DNA of 64,000 nt. Source: Hippasteria phrygiana. Lineage: Eukaryota; Echinodermata; Asteroidea; Valvatida; Goniasteridae. Below are positions 42,467 through 52,100 of this stretch, piece by piece. Location: assembly GCA_037893225.1 (NCBI GenBank), contig JAZGUH010000451.1, positions 2,498,001-2,562,000 of the forward strand. Direction: 5' to 3'. Below the pieces are notes generated by a model that did no database searches, had not been told where the DNA came from, and saw nothing but the letters and a program-made list of their open reading frames with translations. Within the stretch, counting starts at the first letter, position 1, and every line of letters starts with the position of its first letter. The position numbers were made by a program, and so were the translations under genes.

Positions 42467-43742
42467 CTAAGAGTAACTACCGCTAAATCTTCCATCTTCT
42501 AGAACCAACTGACCACCCATCACCAAGAAAACGTAACATTTTAGTCCACCGGCTGCCTCAGCCTCTCTTTCTAAATGGAGAGAAATACCGCCACCTACGT
42601 CTCCTATTTTCCTGCCAGAACCGTGACTTTTGTTGTCGTCGGTTACCCTCGTATCTAGCCAAAGACCGTAACTAGTGGTTAAATAGGAGCCTAGCGTCAT
42701 ATCGTGTAAGTCTAAGTCTTTGCACACGCTGGCACCAAATTCTGTATTAGAGTCGCCAAAAACTTGGTAATCTCATCCCAGTGTTGATAACGCTTCATGC
42801 CCTGACTATACAATTGATTCGGCTTACCCTCTATCGTAACGTCTACTTTTTCGATCTTTGGATTATAAAAAATTTGAGGATCTTTTTCGCCCAATTCTTT
42901 AAATAAAAGAAGTATACCTTTGAGACTCCTAATGGCTTGATTAAGATTAATGTTCCAAGTAGTATCGGACTTGTTTAACGTTAAAACCGTATATCTTTGA
43001 ACTTTTTCGTATAGAAAATGAGTTTTACCTCGATATTTTGTCTGATAATATCGGCCAATGTTTTACTAGTCACCGTTTCAAACTCGAGATCTAACCCCGA
43101 AATTGTATACTTCGCGTTAGCATCGGTAGATTTTACTACGCTCGCGTGATCGTTAAATGTAAATTCGTAAGTTAGTCTATCTTTGAGCGTCGATGGACTA
43201 AAAGGCTGATGATCCGTAAGCATTTCAAAATCTAGAGGAATGTAATATCGATTACCGTAAGCGTTGGCAACAGCTTTGTCTTTTCCACCATTTGCGCTAG
43301 CAACCCCATCGCTAGCGCCGATTCTGAGTTTCGTGACGTTAGAAGTTTCGAGTCCTCGATACGCATCGTTCGCGCTGGCTGGTCGCCACAAGTCTTTATA
43401 CGCGTTATATACATCGGCATCCGTAAACGCTACGAAATCTTTACCTTCTAGTTTGATTCTTACGCCACTAATTAAATTTCGTGCGACGTTATAATATAGA
43501 GTTCTTGCATCATCTTCGCCAGTGCCTTCAGATTCTAAGTCTATATTAAAAGCTAATCGTACAGTACCCGGTACGACTACATCGTCTTGACTCAACATAG
43601 GAAATTCAACGATCAACAGACTGCCAGCCCCTGCGGTACTAGGATTATGAGTGATAACCATCGATTGTCTCAACCCCTTCAGCGCTCTAGGATTTTTTAA
43701 ACTTCTGTGTGGATTCAGCTTGCTTCCATAAATTGCGTTCAT
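42467..43742 (-). pseudogene. Major capsid protein (double jelly-roll type), two frameshifts
   Basis: Assigned from size, place next to the ATPase, and beta-rich composition. The N-terminal part (43,742-42,981, 253 aa) starts at ATG with TTTCGTTAAGTAAAATG upstream and includes NPSTAGAGSLLIVEFPML and NRYYIPLDFEMLTDHQPFSP, typical of a jelly-roll shell protein. The frame is then lost near the five-T run at 43,003-43,007. The middle part reads through GEKDPQIFYNPKIEKVDV and KRYQHWDEITKFL. It is lost again near the five-A run at 42,758-42,762. The last part (about 42,755-42,467) has CKDLDLHDMTLGSYL and ends GGQLVLEDGRFSGSYS. The total would be about 425 codons. Both breaks are single-base and sit at homopolymers, so true decay and sequencing error are both possible. 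As written, no full capsid protein can be made. Confidence 0.8.
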
Positions 43743-43783
43743 TTTACTTAACGAAACAAAAAAAATAAAAAAGCAAAAAACTT

Positions 43784-44201
43784 TTAGACAAACTTATAAA
43801 CTAAATACCCTAAAACAGCAGTGCCTCCTAAGATAAATGCAATTTCACCATCTTTTTTTATCTTCGCTGGGTACGTAAAAGTCCGACAATACAGGTTCGC
43901 GAGGTAATCTCAACTCGTCGTTGGTTACTTCGTTATATTCTCTCAACGCCTCATCTACGTTTTTAAATGTTTTTTGAGCCCTGGCTTCTTTATGCAGTCA
44001 ATCGTTTAGATAATCCAGAACCTTGGTTCTTTGTTCCACCCACTCTTGTTTAGCTTGAGTTAATCTTTCTAAAGCCAAATCGTGTCGTTTACGCTCTTCA
44101 TCCGCACCGCTTTTTCCTATCTTAGAAAAGGCGAAGCTCGTTCCGCTAAATGCCACAGCGCTTATTAAAGCTCCAGCACCCATAATTAAAAGACTCACCA
44201 T
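43784..44201 (-). pseudogene. Small membrane/coiled-coil Polinton gene, stop plus frameshift
   Basis: The true start is probably the ATG at 44,199-44,201 (MVSLLIMGAGALISAVAF, a membrane or signal-anchor helix), followed by GKSGADEERKRHDLALERL, a charged helix. A TGA at 43,998-44,000 ends the frame after LDYLND. The same frame continues with KEARAQKTF and LPREPVLSDFYVPSED until a seven-T run (43,853-43,859) shifts it. The shifted frame ends in a hydrophobic helix and TAA at 43,784. The gene thus had a membrane segment at each end. It diverges from the integrase over only 23 bases. Confidence 0.65.
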
Positions 44202-44224
44202 TTTTAATAAGTCGTTAAAATAAA

Positions 44225-45232
44225 ATGGAAACAAAATTAAGTAAAATATTTTACAGTCCTAGAGGATATTGGAAAGGTGCAGGCGCCATAAAAAAATTAT
44301 CGTTAAAAGCCAATGTACCCGAGCCAGACGTTAGAAATTGGTTAAGAAAACAAGCCATGTGGCAAATATATTTGCCGGCCCCCAGTACTATCCCGAGACC
44401 TACGAGTCTCAATAAGGCCATCGCACGACCAAATGAAATGCATCAAGCGGATCTGTTATATCTACCTCACGATGTAGTTAAACGTAGAAGATACAAATAC
44501 GCGTTGACGATCGTTGATGTGGCCACTCGATATAAAGAAGCTGAACCCTTGACGAATAAAACGAGTACTCAAGTTGTAGAGGCGATACAAAAGATTTATA
44601 AAAGGTCGGCCTTGTCTTGGCCTCTCGCGATAAAAGTAGACCCCGGTACAGAATTTATGGCCGAATTTAATACTTTGATGCGGGCTCGCAACGTCGCAGT
44701 ACAGAAAGGCGAGGTTGGTAATCATAGAGCTCAAGGTATAGTAGAAAGATTTAATCGTACTTTAGCCGAAAGATTATTTGGCCATCAATACGCTCAAGAA
44801 ATGTTAGAGCCTACCGAGCGTAGCCGCGAGTGGGTAAAAAGATTGCCTGAGGTCGTAGCGGCGTTAAACGATGAAGAAACTAGATTGATATCTACTATGA
44901 AAGGCGAACCGTTAACTCCTCGAGAGGCTATGTCTCAGTTAGAAATAAGACAATTGAGTTCTTCAGGGCTCTTGAAACCGGAAGAACTTTTAAGCGTAAA
45001 TGATGATATCGTTAGATATCTTTACGCTCCTGGAGAGCTCGAAAAAGACGCTAGAAGAAGAGCTACCGATCCTATTTGGAGCTTAGAAATGTATACTATA
45101 AAAAGAAGAACGACGAATCCTGGGCAGCCCGCATTGTACTGGCTGACTCACGGCCCCAAGAGATCGTTCGTTAAGAAAGAATTAATGGTCGTTCCGTCAG
45201 ATACTGAGTTACCACCTTCTTCAGCGACGTAA
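44225..45232 (+). CDS. Retrovirus-like (DDE) integrase
   Basis: Joins the element ends to host DNA. The catalytic core runs from about residue 70. Asp76 in MHQADLLYLP, Asp139 in IKVDPGTEF and Glu174 in GIVERFNRTL give the D,D,E triad with 34 residues between the last two. The N-terminal part (YSPRGYWKGAGAIKKL and WLRKQAMWQIYLPAP) is the helical lead usual in Polinton integrases. A C-terminal beta-rich SH3/chromo-like stretch (DPIWSLEMYTIKRR to SFVKKELMVVP) probably binds DNA. The ATG follows GTCGTTAAAATAAA, the same leader type as the capsid gene. The frame is intact. It overlaps the convergent 510-residue gene by 12 bases. Confidence 0.95.
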   Translation: METKLSKIFYSPRGYWKGAGAIKKLSLKANVPEPDVRNWLRKQAMWQIYLPAPSTIPRPTSLNKAIARPNEMHQADLLYLPHDVVKRRRYKYALTIVDVATRYKEAEPLTNKTSTQVVEAIQKIYKRSALSWPLAIKVDPGTEFMAEFNTLMRARNVAVQKGEVGNHRAQGIVERFNRTLAERLFGHQYAQEMLEPTERSREWVKRLPEVVAALNDEETRLISTMKGEPLTPREAMSQLEIRQLSSSGLLKPEELLSVNDDIVRYLYAPGELEKDARRRATDPIWSLEMYTIKRRTTNPGQPALYWLTHGPKRSFVKKELMVVPSDTELPPSSAT

Positions 45233-46753
45233 AATATCGTAAGCTAGATACCCAACTCCAGCAGCGGCCATTAAACCAACGACTAAAGCAGTTTTTTCTT
45301 GTTCGTGCGAGTCTGGGGGTGTATGTGTAGGCGTAGCTACTACCGTAGGGAGTACGTCTGAGATTGGGGTTGGCGGTGGTGGTGTAGGTGGGGTTGGCGG
45401 CGGGTCTAAATTCTGCTGGGTTACTGTACGACTCTTTTTTACAGGAGAGGGTGGGGGTGGTGCAGGGGTTGGTGGGGGTGCAGGGGTTGACGGTTGAGGG
45501 TCTAAAGTGGGGTGGGGTAGTGCAGGGACCGGTGGTGTAGGGGTCGGTGGAGGGAGTACGTCTGAGTTCAAATTGATATTTAATCCTATCGGCGCGCCGG
45601 TCGTAGCTATCTGTATATTATTATTATAACCTCGATGAATACCGACTAAAAGCTCCATATTTGATGGAATCAAGTATAATCCTGGGCTAATCACAAAGTT
45701 TAACGAGCTTCTAGCGTACTGTAAAGAATCTTGAAATCTGGTTATAGAAGATTCTAAGTCCGTAGGGCTGTCGATGACATCTTCTACTATATTTTCAAAT
45801 TGTCTTTGGGCATCTAATCCGGTACCCGCGGTTAGTATACTCGTTTTTGCTTGGGCTTGCGCGCCGAGTATGGCGTACACGTACGTTCTAACGCTTTCGT
45901 TTATTTGTTCTATACCAACGTCGGTAAACGAGCTCTTCTGGCGTATGAGAGCTCTAAAACCGAGTCGTACAACGTCTACGGATTGTCTGATATACATGAC
46001 GGTGTACTTACCGTACTTATACGTATCATCCGGTGTGGTAAAACCCATGGTGTAACCACCACCAGGTTGTGGATCTAAGTCTTCTTCATCGTGTATATAA
46101 TCTATACCGGGTACCGGTAAATATTGATGCGAGCCTCTATCGTAATAATACGCCGTACCTAGACCCGCTGATGCTAAGTCTACGGTCTGTTTAAAACTCA
46201 CGTTTGGATCGACTTGAAAGCGTTGACCGACTTTGGTATAAGCGCCGTGATCGATGCTATTGTTTAGATCGTCGAATGCATCGTCGTTTGGAACTGGGCA
46301 TTTTAGAAAGTATAGTATCTTTCTGATCGTGAAATATACGTGAAACTTGAATAAAGCCGATATTACGGGGTTTTTATGTAGCAACGATTCTAGTCCTACG
46401 CCGCAACCCGAAGTCGCGCACCAAAATGCAAAGTTGAGTTGATTTTGATAAAACGTCATGGGGTCCGATGCATAACGTTCGACCGCTTCGTCGTTTTTTA
46501 TATCGGACATTTTATAAGCGCTAAATATATCCGCTAAATTAGCGATAAAACTCGCGTTCGTGTTAGCGTTTACGATTATCTTTAGAAGACTTAAGTTCAT
46601 GTTCAACGGGGTACTCTCCGGGCTTATCGCTTCGTAGCTCGTAGGGCGTACTCGCGTATCGTCTTGACCTCTAGCTAGATTCACGATATCTAGAGCATTC
46701 TTTACCGTTCGATTATTAACGTCTAAAAATTTCATAAGTTGAGCGAATTTCAT
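45221..46753 (-). CDS. Conserved Polinton virion-type protein with proline-rich stalk and membrane anchor (510 aa)
   Basis: ATG start in ATTAAAATG context. Residues 1-395 form a probably globular region with QLNFAFWCATSGCGVG, FHVYFTIRKIL and VRTYVYAILGAQAQAKTS. Residues 399-480 are about half proline with Thr and Ala, a likely extended stalk. Residues 488-507 (ALVVGLMAAAGVGYLAYDIL) form a single membrane helix ending in Arg-Arg. TPPDSHEQE (478-486), just before the helix, recurs exactly in the DNA polymerase. Similar large proteins occur in related elements, from memory, without an assigned role. The layout would suit a surface or membrane-tethered virion protein. Confidence 0.65.
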   Translation of the reverse strand: MKFAQLMKFLDVNNRTVKNALDIVNLARGQDDTRVRPTSYEAISPESTPLNMNLSLLKIIVNANTNASFIANLADIFSAYKMSDIKNDEAVERYASDPMTFYQNQLNFAFWCATSGCGVGLESLLHKNPVISALFKFHVYFTIRKILYFLKCPVPNDDAFDDLNNSIDHGAYTKVGQRFQVDPNVSFKQTVDLASAGLGTAYYYDRGSHQYLPVPGIDYIHDEEDLDPQPGGGYTMGFTTPDDTYKYGKYTVMYIRQSVDVVRLGFRALIRQKSSFTDVGIEQINESVRTYVYAILGAQAQAKTSILTAGTGLDAQRQFENIVEDVIDSPTDLESSITRFQDSLQYARSSLNFVISPGLYLIPSNMELLVGIHRGYNNNIQIATTGAPIGLNINLNSDVLPPPTPTPPVPALPHPTLDPQPSTPAPPPTPAPPPPSPVKKSRTVTQQNLDPPPTPPTPPPPTPISDVLPTVVATPTHTPPDSHEQEKTALVVGLMAAAGVGYLAYDILRR

Positions 46754-46794
46754 TTTAATTTTAATAAACCAAATATTTTAATCTTATAAATAAG

Positions 46795-47493
46795 ATGGAA
46801 TCGCACGTTTTTGAAATGAATGGTAACGAACGAACGTTTAGTCTGTCAAAACCTATAGATAACTCTAATGGAAATTACTGTATGAGTTTAAACAGCGCTA
46901 TATTTACCGCGGGGTTTTATAATATACCTAGTAATAGCGAAATTCTCTATTTTATAAATCAAATAGATCCAAACACGGGGCAAAAAACGGGTAGTACAGA
47001 CGGTAAAATTGATATTCCGGCTGGATATTACGATATAGACTGGATCGGAGATAGACTCAGTAAATTAGTTTGGTTAGAAGTCTCCGTAGATTAACTTAAT
47101 AAAAAGATATCTTTTTATATAACGGAAGAAAATAACGTTATACGCTTCGATAAAAACATTAAACAATTGTTGGGGATATCGGAAAAAAAATTAGTTTTTG
47201 GCGTAGATTACGTAGGGCTGTATAATACAACGCCTATCGATACAATTTTTTTACATTGCGATCAGTTATCTGCATCTAATAATTTCTATAACGGAAGGAG
47301 CACGCACTTGTTAGACGTTATACCGATAACGAAAAGAGATAATACGATTATCGAGCGTACACGCTCGACCGCTCGTAGACTCGCGGGTGATAAGATAAAC
47401 CAACTGAGTTTTTCTTTAAGAGACCGCGACGGCGCTTTAATCAATAATCGAGGAAAAAAGATTAGTTTTAACTTGGCGATCGGTAAATTTTAA
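46795..47493 (+). pseudogene. Putative minor capsid (penton-like) protein, copy 1, with in-frame stop
   Basis: Starts MESHVFEMNGNERTF and reads to TAA at 47,092-47,094. The same frame then continues without any ATG to 47,493 and includes FLHCDQLSASNNFYNGRST, LLDVIPI and LSFSLRDRDGALI. All these match copies 2 and 3, so one stop breaks an otherwise whole 233-codon gene. The pattern PIDNSNGNYCMSLNSAIF, then PAGYYDID, then HCDQLS, ending RDxDG, is that of a beta-sandwich protein that I associate with Polinton minor capsid/penton candidates. The structural label is inferred. Confidence 0.6.
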
Positions 47494-47526
47494 GCGATTT
47501 TTAAAGCCTTTTTTACGCTTTATTAA

Positions 47527-48216
47527 ATGGAATCGCACGTTTTTAAAATAGATGGTAACGAACAAACGTTTAGACTGTCAAAACCTATAGATAACTCTAA
47601 GGGAGATTATAGTATGAGTTTAAACAGCGCGATATTTACCGTCGGTTTTTATAATATAGCTCAACGTATGACTATAGGATGGCAAATATGGAGTTTGCTT
47701 AATAGCCGGCAGGATGTAACTCGCGGTGAAATGGTAATTCCAGCTGGAAATTATGATATCGATGAGTTAGTAGCTGAATTTAATAAATTAACTATCATCA
47801 GAGCTTCCGCGGACAAGCTTAATAGACAAATTGTTTTTAATGCCGGTAGTATTAGAGTGTTGGGTCTACAAGAGGCTATATGGCTACCTTTTTTTGATGG
47901 TAAAATTGAGGATGAACTTGTAGGACATTATAATATGAATTATGTGAATGCAATTTTTTTACATTGCGATCAGTTATCTACGCCTAATAATTTCTATAAC
48001 GGAAGGAGCACGCACTTGTTAGACGTTATACCGATTTTAAATATTGATGCTCTTTCAGATGTAATCACAACTGTCCAAAATAAAAGAAAAACTACCATAC
48101 CGCTCGTAGTTTCTAAAATACCCGAACTGAGTTTTTCTTTCAGAGACTGCGACGGCGAGTTAGTCGAGAATAACCATAAGAAATTTATTTTTAACTTGAC
48201 GATCGGTAAATTTTAA
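47527..48216 (+). CDS. Putative minor capsid (penton-like) protein, copy 2 (229 aa)
   Basis: Starts MESHVFKIDGNEQTF 33 bases after copy 1, in ATTAAATGG context. It shares the head, PAGNYDIDELVAEFNKLTIIRASADK, HCDQLSTPNNFYNGRS and FRDCDGELV with copy 3. It lacks a 16-residue piece (after NAGSI) that copy 3 has, which removes one predicted beta strand without breaking the frame. The spacer downstream, TTTTAAGCGATTTTT to ACGCTTTATTAA, is the same as that after copy 1, so each duplication included the gene and its leader. Confidence 0.65.
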   Translation: MESHVFKIDGNEQTFRLSKPIDNSKGDYSMSLNSAIFTVGFYNIAQRMTIGWQIWSLLNSRQDVTRGEMVIPAGNYDIDELVAEFNKLTIIRASADKLNRQIVFNAGSIRVLGLQEAIWLPFFDGKIEDELVGHYNMNYVNAIFLHCDQLSTPNNFYNGRSTHLLDVIPILNIDALSDVITTVQNKRKTTIPLVVSKIPELSFSFRDCDGELVENNHKKFIFNLTIGKF

Positions 48217-48249
48217 GCGATTTTTGAAGATTTTTTTACGCTTTATTAA

Positions 48250-48993
48250 ATGGAATCGCACGTTTTTAAAATGGATGGTAACGAACAAACGTTTAGACTG
48301 TCAAAACCTATAGATAACTCTAATGGAAATTACTGTATGAGTTTAAACAACGCGATATTTACCGTCGGTTTTTATAATATAAATCAACGTATGACTATAG
48401 GATGGGATTTGCTTTCTGATCGGCATACTCCAACTCAAGGTAGAATGGTAATTCCAGCTGGAATTTATACTATCGATGAGTTAGTAGCTGAATTTAATAA
48501 ATTAACTATCATCAGAGCTTCCGCGGACAAGCTTAATAGACAAATTGTTTTTAATGCCGGTAGTATTAGTTCAGATGTTACTGACATTACGATTACATTC
48601 CACCCATATGCTAGAAGAGTGTTGGGTCTACAAGAGGCTTTATGGTCACCCGTTACTAGGGGCGAAATTGGGGATGAACTTGTAGGACATTTTAGTATGA
48701 ATTATGTGAATGCAATTTTTTTACATTGCGATCAGTTATCTACATCTAATAATTTCTATAACGGAAGGAGCACGCACTTGTTAGACGTTATACCGATTTC
48801 ATATATTGACGCTCGTTCAGATATAATCGCGACTATCCAAAATAAAAGAAAAACTACCATACCGCTCGTAGTTTCTAAAATACCCGAACTGAGTTTTTCT
48901 TTCAGAGACTGCGACGGTGAGTTAATCGAGAATAACCATAAGAAATTAATTTTTCGAGTAGATATTTATAAAAATTCTTGTTCTGGGCTTTAG
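48250..48993 (+). CDS. Putative minor capsid (penton-like) protein, copy 3 (247 aa)
   Basis: Starts MESHVFKMDGNEQTF and is nearly identical to copy 2 in its first and middle parts. It holds the extra SSDVTDITITFHPYAR segment missing from copy 2. Its end differs: instead of KFIFNLTIGKF it reads KLIFRVDIYKNSCSGL, as if the last bases were replaced. Just beyond (49,007-49,035) lies a stray copy of the CCGAACTGAGTTTTTCTTTC block from inside the gene, a trace of the same rearrangement. The intact frame makes it the best candidate for a working copy. Confidence 0.65.
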   Translation: MESHVFKMDGNEQTFRLSKPIDNSNGNYCMSLNNAIFTVGFYNINQRMTIGWDLLSDRHTPTQGRMVIPAGIYTIDELVAEFNKLTIIRASADKLNRQIVFNAGSISSDVTDITITFHPYARRVLGLQEALWSPVTRGEIGDELVGHFSMNYVNAIFLHCDQLSTSNNFYNGRSTHLLDVIPISYIDARSDIIATIQNKRKTTIPLVVSKIPELSFSFRDCDGELIENNHKKLIFRVDIYKNSCSGL

Positions 48994-49113
48994 CTACGCG
49001 AGTGACCCGAACTGAGTTTTTCTTTCAGAGACCGTCTTGTTCTGGCTAGAATAGACTAAAGGTTAACCAGAGTGTCTATACCATTAAGTAATAGACACTC
49101 TGGCTAGAATAGA
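48994..49113. terminator. Hairpin and short duplications between convergent genes
   Basis: CCAGAGTGTCTAT (49,067-49,079) pairs perfectly with ATAGACACTCTGG (49,091-49,103) around an 11-base loop. It sits between the stop of copy 3 and the stop of the polymerase gene. TCTGGCTAGAATAGACTAAA occurs at 49,041 and again at 49,100, and CAGAGTGTCTATACCATTA recurs inside the polymerase end (49,142). The hairpin could end both transcripts. The duplications show local rearrangement. Confidence 0.55.
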
Positions 49114-52100
49114 CTAAAGGTTAGAACGATGACCATAAGCCAGAGTGTCTATACCATTAGGTAAAATATATCTCTTCGTATCTAAAGGATTTAAAGATTG
49201 CTTGACTTGAAACTCTCTGTATATCGTGTGACGCTCAGTTCCAAAACGAATCATCTTGTTTGAATAGCATTCGTTCGATAAAACGCAATTTTTATACTTT
49301 TCGTAAGATAGATCGTTGTTTATAACCACTCGGTTTACGCCTTTGGCCTTTTTTATACAGTCGTAGCTACGACCATAGAGAGTACAGTCGTGTTCCCCGT
49401 ATAAAATCGAGTACATCTTCGATCTGATGCAAGTAGCTTCGCTTATGACTTTTCCTCCGCATTCGTCTTTAAATTTACCGATGACTTTCTTGTTAGTCTC
49501 ATCGTATAAAAAGTGGTCTTTCTCGTAGTTAGAAAAATCATACAAGTCAGACTGTTTTTCAATATCGAGATAAACGTCTTTCGTATAGATAATCAAAAGC
49601 AGCGAGTCCGTGTCTGTATACATCAACCTTACTTTATCGCCATACGTCTTTTTTAATTGGTTGTAATAAAAGTCATACATTAGAGTCTTCGATAAATCTA
49701 AGATACTAACGCCGCAATAGATGGGCTTATTTAAATACGTTTTCTTTTTGTACGATTCCACGAATGAGAGACCACATTCTTTAAACGCTGTAGTAGACTT
49801 GTAACAAGGTTTAGAATTTTTTTTTTTGTATTCTTCTACTTGACCGTCTCTTAATAGCACACCATCTATTCTATTTCTGACATTTTCCATCGTTTTGCCG
49901 AATACAGAATTATTCATTAATTTGAAAAAGTCTTTTTCGAAATCCGACTTTGCTTTCGTTCTGAGTTGCTTGTTTTTATCGATGTACGATTTCATCCAAG
50001 GTTTTTGTTTAAATTGTAACGCCCGATGTACTTTAGTTAGTTTTAGGCCTAGCCTCAAACACTGTTTAAAATTGACGTAGTGCAATACATATTCTTCTTT
50101 GCGATATAGCGTACCGGTTAATTTTTTTACCTTAGCGCTATCTCCTATCTCACTCGCCAACTCTCGTTGATACTCCGATAACCATTCTTCAGGTATGATT
50201 ATATTATCGGCGGCTAAAGGATAATCGTTGTGTAGATCGTGTAGTTCGGCTGGATATTCCAGGTCAACTTCGAACATATATCCTGTTTTAGTATCATCTT
50301 TTAACGCCATGATGCGATCGTGGGTAAATTGTTTTGTACCGACCCATTTAAATCCTCCGTAAGGTAGCGGTCGACTCATGGCCCATCCGTAGAGGTTGTT
50401 GGCGTCTAGATAGAGAATATACGAATCGGGTTTATCTTGCTTGTAATCTTTTAGGTATGAATTGTTGGCCTTAGCATAGCGCGTACTATCAACGCTCGAT
50501 ATTCCTCCTCTTTTCGCTTTCTCTATGAATAGATGTTGATCTACATCTGTTAATAATTCTAATTCTATTTTAGTATGTCTCAGCAACGCGTCCCAACTTA
50601 ATCCCGGTGCCGTGAAGTAGTTGGCTGGATCTAACTTGTAATTCGTTCTACACATTTGCCTAAAATTCTCGAATACGCCGGCTAGTAATAGAGTATCCGC
50701 GGTTACGTACAAGTCGTGATATTCACCCAAGTTGTTGAGATCAAAGGTCCGCCATACTCGTTGCGCTCTTTCGTAGTCTTCGTCCGTTATATGTTCGTCC
50801 TTTAGAGCCCTGTAAAAAGATTTCGGCGGTAGAGTAGTTTCGCTAAATCGTTCAAAGCTGTCCATGTACTCGTATGGATATACACCCTTTTGTAATAAGA
50901 GGTCCGCGTTTTCTTCGCCATAACGTTTCAGGAGTAGCCTAAAGGCGTCTCTCGGGCAAGACTTTACCAATTTGTCGAGACCACTAGACATAAAATGAAA
51001 CGAGTCGATAAATCTATATTGACCGATCGAAAATGAAATGTATTTTTCTGAATTTTTGGGTATACACCAGATATCTTCTTGATACTTTGAAATACCCTGC
51101 ATGATCAAGTGCGCGTCATAATTTTCTAAGTTGTGAAAGATGACCGGTATTGTCGTTTTGTTAGGTATAACTCGTAATTTAAGATTGCAGAAAGAGTGTG
51201 CAGCTCCTCTGTACTTGCCCGTTGTGTGACAATGATCTCTGACTTTTCGAAATTTGTTAATTTTCTTTTCACAGAACATACATGTTAACTCGAGATATCC
51301 CTTTTTGTTTATGTACGAGTATTCTTCCAGTTCTTCTTTACTTTTGGGTTCTACAGACTTGTAGCAATGACAATTAGTCGAGTAATTTGGGTAAATTGGT
51401 TTTTCGCAAATCCAGCACTCGTTAGAGTTTAGGTGAATTTTTTCTTCTTTTATCGTATATATCATCGGCTCAACGCGAGCTAGTAATTCATTAATCTTAG
51501 GTTCGAGTTCTTGCAACGAGGTTATAAAATTGTCTACAGCGCGTTCGCCTCTGTAAGTCTTTCGTTTCATTTTACGGCCATCGCATCTAACTACAACATA
51601 CGAATAACCGCAGGCTTTGTGCGTTGCGATTTTACCCTCAGTCTCTCTTTCTTGTTCGTGTGAGTCTGGCGGCGTAGCTACGCTCGTAGAGGGTACCGAG
51701 ATAGATTCAAAATCCGCGTATATGACATAGGGTGCGTCTTGTAAATTCTTAAAGTTTTTAAACTTTAGAATGCTTTTGTCTAAGTATTTGTTCGCGCTTT
51801 CATGCGGCATTTTAACGGTAGATAAAGCAGAGTCTATTCCTTCACAATCTTCTATGTGCCTGTCCAGCTTCTCTTTTGAATTAAAATGCGTTAAACATCT
51901 TAAGCAAAACATTTTACGATGTTGACTATTGGTAACGCCGGATAAGAATCTAGGTAAGTCACTTATCCAACAATAATGACCGTCAAATAGTAGCAAACTG
52001 ATAGTTTTTATATCGTATGGTCTTTTAGATAAATATAGCGGATATATCAAGCTCCTTTTATCTTGTGGATAGGTTTTATTTTTGCAGTCTGAGTCATATC

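Noticed and set aside
45774..46078. Plus-strand frames of 75-93 codons inside the 510-residue gene
   Set aside because: Antisense shadows of an intact, conserved-looking gene.
39344..47094. Polinton stops read as recoded codons (alternative genetic code or selenocysteine)
   Set aside because: The breaks are a mixture of TAA, TGA and single-base frameshifts, while the 1332-codon polymerase reads through with the standard code. No recoding structure was recognised.
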